From the NCBI GenBank assembly GCA_018268055.1, contig JAFDXF010000076.1, forward strand, positions 149,569 through 213,568: a DNA stretch of 64,000 nucleotides. Reading direction: 5' to 3'. This stretch comes from Bacteroidota bacterium. Lineage in GTDB: Bacteria > Bacteroidota > Bacteroidia > Chitinophagales > Chitinophagaceae. Position 1 is the stretch's first letter, and every line of letters begins with the position of its first letter. Below, in pieces: positions 61,445-64,000 of this stretch. A program made the position numbers and the translations under genes. The notes under the pieces were generated by a model. It made no database searches and was not told the DNA's origin. It saw only the letters and a list, made by a program, of their open reading frames with translations.

Positions 61445-61903
61445 TTATCCGTGCCAGTCGATCTTATTCACCCTATTCACATGGCGGCCACCATCAAAAT
61501 TGGTTGTCATAAAAATGGCCAACATTTTTTCAGCATCACCTTCGTTGATAAAGCGAGATGGTATGCATAAAATATTTGCATCGTTATGCGCACGAGCCAA
61601 TCGGGCCAATTCTTCGCCCCAGCATAGTGCGGCACGGATATGCTCGTGTTTATTAGCAGCAATAGCCATTCCATTACCACTACCACAGAGTAATACGCCA
61701 AAAGCACATTCGCCATTCTTGACTGCTTCTGCTACAGGATGTGCAAAGTCGGGATAGTCAACCGATTCGGTACTGAAAGCACCAAAGTCTTTATACTTTA
61801 ATCCTTTGCCTTCCAACACAGAAATAAAATCTTCTTTACAATCAAAGCCTGCGTGGTCGCTACCAATCGCAATCGGTTTATTCAAATCAAAAGGGGAGTT
61901 CAT
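61445..61903 (-). CDS. rpiB: ribose-5-phosphate isomerase B
   Basis: A 152-residue isomerase of the pentose phosphate pathway (ribose-5-phosphate to ribulose-5-phosphate). The pattern is IAIGSDHAGFDCKEDF at the N-terminus, VDYPDFAHPVAEAV, the active-site loop VLLCGSGNGMAIAANKHEHIRAALCWGEELARLARAHNDANILCIPSRF. The usual CGTGIGMSIAANK is CGSGNGMAIAANK, keeping the catalytic Cys. It has its own promoter element (complement of 61942-61949). The gene faces away from the accessory region. Confidence 0.93.
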   Translation of the reverse strand: MNSPFDLNKPIAIGSDHAGFDCKEDFISVLEGKGLKYKDFGAFSTESVDYPDFAHPVAEAVKNGECAFGVLLCGSGNGMAIAANKHEHIRAALCWGEELARLARAHNDANILCIPSRFINEGDAEKMLAIFMTTNFDGGRHVNRVNKIDWHG

Positions 61904-61941
61904 TATTTATAATTTAAAAATTATTCAATTAACTTCTTTGC

Positions 61942-61949
61942 AAAGGTAA
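61942..61949 (-). promoter_or_regulatory. -7 promoter element TACCTTTG of rpiB
   Basis: The minus-strand reading is an exact TAnnTTTG match 38 bases before the rpiB ATG, predicting a leader of about 30 bases. Confidence 0.5.
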
Positions 61950-62050
61950 TCAGATTTTTATTCAACACTCATAACCTAATGTTATCAAACCATAAACCAT
62001 GCAGTTTTAAATTTTTCCGGGCTTTCAGCTTTTGTAATGCTATTGAGCAG

Positions 62051-62154
62051 GGTTTAGTATAGTTTAAGGTTGTTGAATATAGTTTAATTTGGGTTAACCG
62101 TTTCTGATTGTACGGAAAGGCATATAGAATGTTTAAGGTAGTTTAAAATGTTTA
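62051..62154 (+). repeat. cluster of degenerate GTTTAA repeats
   Basis: GTTTAA or a one-base variant occurs at 62051, 62061, 62081, 62091, 62130, 62140 and 62149. The last part, AAGGTAGTTTAAAATGTTTAA, matches an inverted copy at 53081-53122 closely. It is probably a dispersed intergenic repeat of this genome. Confidence 0.55.
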
Positions 62155-62423
62155 AGATTCATTATGCTACCAACATAACTGGTTGCCTTTTTAAACAAGC
62201 CGATGTACACTATGAGCAAATAATGTTTTTCGTTTTTTACATCCCCGGCGGTTCATGTCTGTTTTTGAAAAAAATAATTGATTTATGCAGCCATTGTATT
62301 ATCTTAGATTGAAAGTTCTTTAAAAAGTATTCAACCCGCTCACCAAAAACTGCGCTGACCAACAACTACAAAAATACTTTGTACCTTACAAACAGCACAA
62401 ACGTCGGCCAACGATAAAGTAAA

Positions 62424-62479
62424 CCGACAAGCCCGCCAACATCTTTTAACTACGGGCTTTTTTTAGGTGGGCTTGTCGG
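62424..62479 (+). terminator. terminator hairpin inside a larger competing inverted repeat
   Basis: AAGCCCG (62429-62435) pairs with CGGGCTT (62453-62459) and is followed by a T-run to 62464, a proper terminator. The outer arms CCGACAAGCCCGCC (62424-62437) and GGTGGGCTTGTCGG (62466-62479) pair at 13 of 14 positions and share the same left arm, so the two structures exclude each other. It lies upstream of the lipoprotein promoter, so it ends an incoming transcript of unknown origin. Confidence 0.6.
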
Positions 62480-62504
62480 ATACTTTTATAAGAGTTAAAT
62501 TCCT

Positions 62505-62535
62505 TTTGTAATCATATACATCTCCCCTACATTTG
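62505..62535 (+). promoter_or_regulatory. full Bacteroidota promoter of the lipoprotein gene
   Basis: TTTG at 62505-62508 and TACATTTG at 62528-62535 are separated by 19 bases, matching the -33 and -7 consensus and spacing. Transcription should start near 62542, leaving a leader of about 47 bases. Confidence 0.7.
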
Positions 62536-62588
62536 CGGCTCTAAAAACTTGCAAGTTTATTTTTTACTTTTAAAACAAAAAAATTAAA

Positions 62589-63332
62589 ATGAAAAAAAAA
62601 TCTTTCGTTGGTATTGGATCGTTCCTTATTGGCATAACTACAATAGTGATTATCTCATGCTCAAAAAGTGGTAATCCGATTAATTCAAAAAACGAAGTAA
62701 CCCCCAACCCAATTGTATATTATAGTAGCAAATTCTTAAACGATGACTCATATGTAAAATTTGCAACAACAACAATCAGTAACAATCTAAAAATTGGACG
62801 AATATTAAAAAATGAATCTTTAGCTAGGTTAACAAGTATTGACTCAAATGCAGTTTATAATGCGGCCGCTGAAAATGTTACCGCAGAATTTATGCTGGAA
62901 GAAACCCATCCGAGTTTCGCTTCATTAACTCAGTCAGAGAAATATCAAATCCTTAATAATATTAAGGACTCATTAAAATCAGTATCTTACAGACAACAAC
63001 ATCCGACAAACCCCTTAATAGTTTATGAACTAGCAACAATACCTCAATTACATGAAATTGACTCAATTGCCGTAGCAAGATTTGCGTTCAGCAATATTTC
63101 ATCCGGAGAGTTTTGGGGTTGTGCGACAGCAACAATAGGTTCTGGCCTTGCCGCATACGGCGACATACTTGGTGAAGTCCGTGCATTATTCAGTGCTGGC
63201 GGCTCTGTATTGGGATGGGGTGACGTTTTTTCAATTGCGTGGAGAGTAGTTAAAAATGCATCTGCATGGTGGAAAGTTGCAGGTTTAGCACTAGAATTTG
63301 GTGGTTGCCTTTGGAGTGCAGGATTATCATAA
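62589..63332 (+). CDS. lipoprotein with Gly/Trp-rich hydrophobic C-terminus, unknown; bacteriocin-like
   Basis: A 247-residue protein that I do not recognise. A signal segment ends in a lipobox at C24 (VIISCSKSGNP). Residues about 40-165 are polar and mostly helical. From about 173 the character changes: EFWGCATATIGSGLAAYGDILGE and on to the end are rich in Gly, Ala, Ser and Trp, with two cysteines (C178, C240) that bracket the segment and could pair. This C-terminus resembles the membrane-active part of class II bacteriocins, but that is only a likeness. It has a strong promoter and is followed after 12 bases by a small membrane protein that could be an immunity partner. Confidence 0.65.
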   Translation: MKKKSFVGIGSFLIGITTIVIISCSKSGNPINSKNEVTPNPIVYYSSKFLNDDSYVKFATTTISNNLKIGRILKNESLARLTSIDSNAVYNAAAENVTAEFMLEETHPSFASLTQSEKYQILNNIKDSLKSVSYRQQHPTNPLIVYELATIPQLHEIDSIAVARFAFSNISSGEFWGCATATIGSGLAAYGDILGEVRALFSAGGSVLGWGDVFSIAWRVVKNASAWWKVAGLALEFGGCLWSAGLS

Positions 63333-63344
63333 ACCAGCAGTGCA

Positions 63345-63626
63345 ATGACTAATCTCCAAAAAGGCTTTTTGTTTATCTTGACCCTTACATCATTTTTTGC
63401 ACTATCGGTGACACATAATCTCGTTTTATTTGTTATCTGTTCCACAATATTATTGCTTCGGAGCATTTATTTTGTGTATGCTGGAGTAAACCCTCTAGTT
63501 AAAATAAAAAATAAAGAACTGCAAAGCAATGTAGCAAAAATTGATATTCTAAGACTTATTATTGGATTGCTTATAATCGTGTGTTTGGCAATAATCTATA
63601 TTCTTAGAAAAGACTCGCTATATTAG
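63345..63626 (+). CDS. small three-helix membrane protein, possible immunity partner
   Basis: A 93-residue protein with three hydrophobic segments at about 7-23, 26-46 and 69-87, joined by short basic loops (AGVNPLVKIKNKELQSNVAKID). No family is recognised. It lies 12 bases after the lipoprotein gene on the same strand and is followed by a strong terminator, so the two form a two-gene unit. Its size and topology are those of many bacteriocin immunity proteins; this is inference from context only. Codon use is AT-rich like its partner. Confidence 0.6.
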   Translation: MTNLQKGFLFILTLTSFFALSVTHNLVLFVICSTILLLRSIYFVYAGVNPLVKIKNKELQSNVAKIDILRLIIGLLIIVCLAIIYILRKDSLY

Positions 63627-63656
63627 CAAAACTGCTTACAACAAATATATTTATGC

Positions 63657-63693
63657 AATATGGGCTGACGAATAAACTCTCAGCCCATATTTT
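63657..63693 (+). terminator. rho-independent terminator of the two-gene unit
   Basis: AATATGGGCTGA (63657-63668) and TCAGCCCATATT (63680-63691) form a perfect 12-bp stem with an 11-base loop and a following TT. It clearly ends the lipoprotein/membrane-protein transcript. Confidence 0.85.
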
Positions 63694-63766
63694 CAATCAT
63701 CACCTATTCCGGCTGACCGAATATAAATCAGCTATTTCCATATTCTCATCTTCATATCTTTGTTCG

Positions 63767-63848
63767 GCTGACGTCCCCAGCTGACGTAACACAGAATGTC
63801 CATACTGCATAAATACGTACCGTTGAACCAACATTGCTTTCAGCAATG
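63767..63848. repeat. direct repeat and hairpin before the recombinase gene
   Basis: GCTGACGT occurs at 63767-63774 and 63780-63787. Farther right CATTGCT and AGCAATG (63832-63848) form a perfect 7-bp hairpin with a three-base loop. Such a hairpin could mark the end of a mobile element. Confidence 0.4.
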
Positions 63849-63923
63849 AGTTAAAGCGAGTTTCGTTAGATTTGAGGTTACAAAATTTTTAGTTATGGAA
63901 AAAAAACGCTAACACCCTTTGCA

Positions 63924-64000
63924 GTGAATGCCCTGCAACGAACCGCTGACATGATGGCCCTTGGCCATTACAGCAATCTTACCCGCAAACTTTATCTTCA
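63924..64000 (+). CDS. start of a tyrosine-recombinase-like integrase, cut by the window end
   Basis: The last 25 codons read MNALQRTADMMALGHYSNLT and then RKLYL from a GTG at 63924. This resembles the N-terminal SAM-like core-binding domain of Bacteroidota site-specific integrases, several of which lie beside IS91-type transposases as I recall. No ATG is available upstream in frame before a TGA; an internal ATG lies at 63951. The base composition here is richer in G and C than the preceding 1.5 kb, which agrees with a mobile element beginning near here. The catalytic part is outside the window, so the call is tentative. Confidence 0.5.
   Translation, partial: MNALQRTADMMALGHYSNLTRKLYL

Larger units (their letters stand above)
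61904..62588. other. 685-base gene-free, repeat-rich spacer
   Basis: No protein frame is convincing here. It holds the rpiB promoter, a GTTTAA-type repeat cluster (62051-62154), an unexplained stretch at about 62160-62420, a double-hairpin element (62424-62479) and a complete promoter (62505-62535) for the lipoprotein gene. The end of the conserved backbone may lie within it. Confidence 0.6.

Noticed and set aside
62424..62500. Integron attC site
   Set aside because: An imperfect palindrome with a GTTAAAT downstream was seen, but no matching RYYYAAC partner on the left and no integron integrase or cassette array.
62424..62589. Riboswitch or attenuator controlling the lipoprotein gene
   Set aside because: The paired hairpins lie upstream of a complete promoter at 62505-62535, so they would not be in the lipoprotein transcript.
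1..64000. tRNA, rRNA, CRISPR arrays, complete insertion sequences
   Set aside because: The spacers were read on both strands; no cloverleaf-like sequence, repeat-spacer array or transposase with paired ends was found.

Overview
The window comes from a Bacteroidota chromosome, most likely Chitinophagaceae or a close relative. The grounds are AT-rich DNA with AT-rich spacers, few Shine-Dalgarno-like sites, and many starts that sit just after TAnnTTTG, the -7 element of the Bacteroidota primary sigma factor. The gene content agrees: a HmuY/TonB receptor pair, GH3-family and GHL10-family proteins, an LptC next to coaX, and NfuA- and KdnA-like enzymes. No rRNA, tRNA or CRISPR array was found. Most of the window is ordinary chromosome. 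Assignments rest on motifs and family recognition by eye; no database was searched.

Left part (1-13.5 kb): a truncated purD; two POT peptide transporters on either side of a small MNT/HEPN (MntA-HepT type) toxin-antitoxin pair whose toxin carries an in-frame stop near its end; an OPT-family transporter; a LemA-LemA-TPM-TPM membrane cluster preceded by striking inverted repeats; then, on the other strand, a TonB receptor and HmuY-like lipoprotein operon for probable haem uptake.

Middle (13.5-38.4 kb): an alkyltransferase-like DNA repair protein; a metallo-beta-lactamase-fold hydrolase; a P-loop NTPase plus membrane protein operon divergent from, and overlapping, a molybdenum hydroxylase operon (xdhA-xdhB-xdhC) followed by pnuC; envelope enzymes (LTA-synthase-like sulfatase, polysaccharide deacetylase, KdnA-like aminotransferase, GHL10 hydrolase); a MarR regulator and small stress-type proteins; radical SAM, PxpB, Nfu, omega-amidase-like and MFS genes; an S41 protease; and an overlapping inositol-monophosphatase/thiL pair.

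Right part (38.4-62 kb): cell-envelope biogenesis dominates (GT2 fusion protein, GH3, LysE, mtgA, GT39, PAP2, O-antigen-ligase-like protein, LPS-core-type GT2, outer-membrane protein, lptC), mixed with a NadR-like kinase, meaB and coaX. A sulfur/redox cluster follows (aldo-keto reductase, SDR, thioredoxin, persulfide-dioxygenase-like MBL with two rhodaneses, single rhodanese, small membrane protein), then a deoxyhypusine-synthase-like gene, a SIMPL protein, an M28 peptidase and rpiB.

The last 2 kb (62-64 kb) look accessory. A repeat-rich 685-base spacer precedes a well-formed promoter, a lipoprotein with a Gly/Trp-rich hydrophobic C-terminus, a small three-helix membrane protein and a strong terminator. 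After these come hairpin and direct repeats and the start of a tyrosine-recombinase-like gene cut by the window end. The lipoprotein/membrane-protein pair is the best candidate here for an undescribed system; a bacteriocin/immunity role is only inferred.
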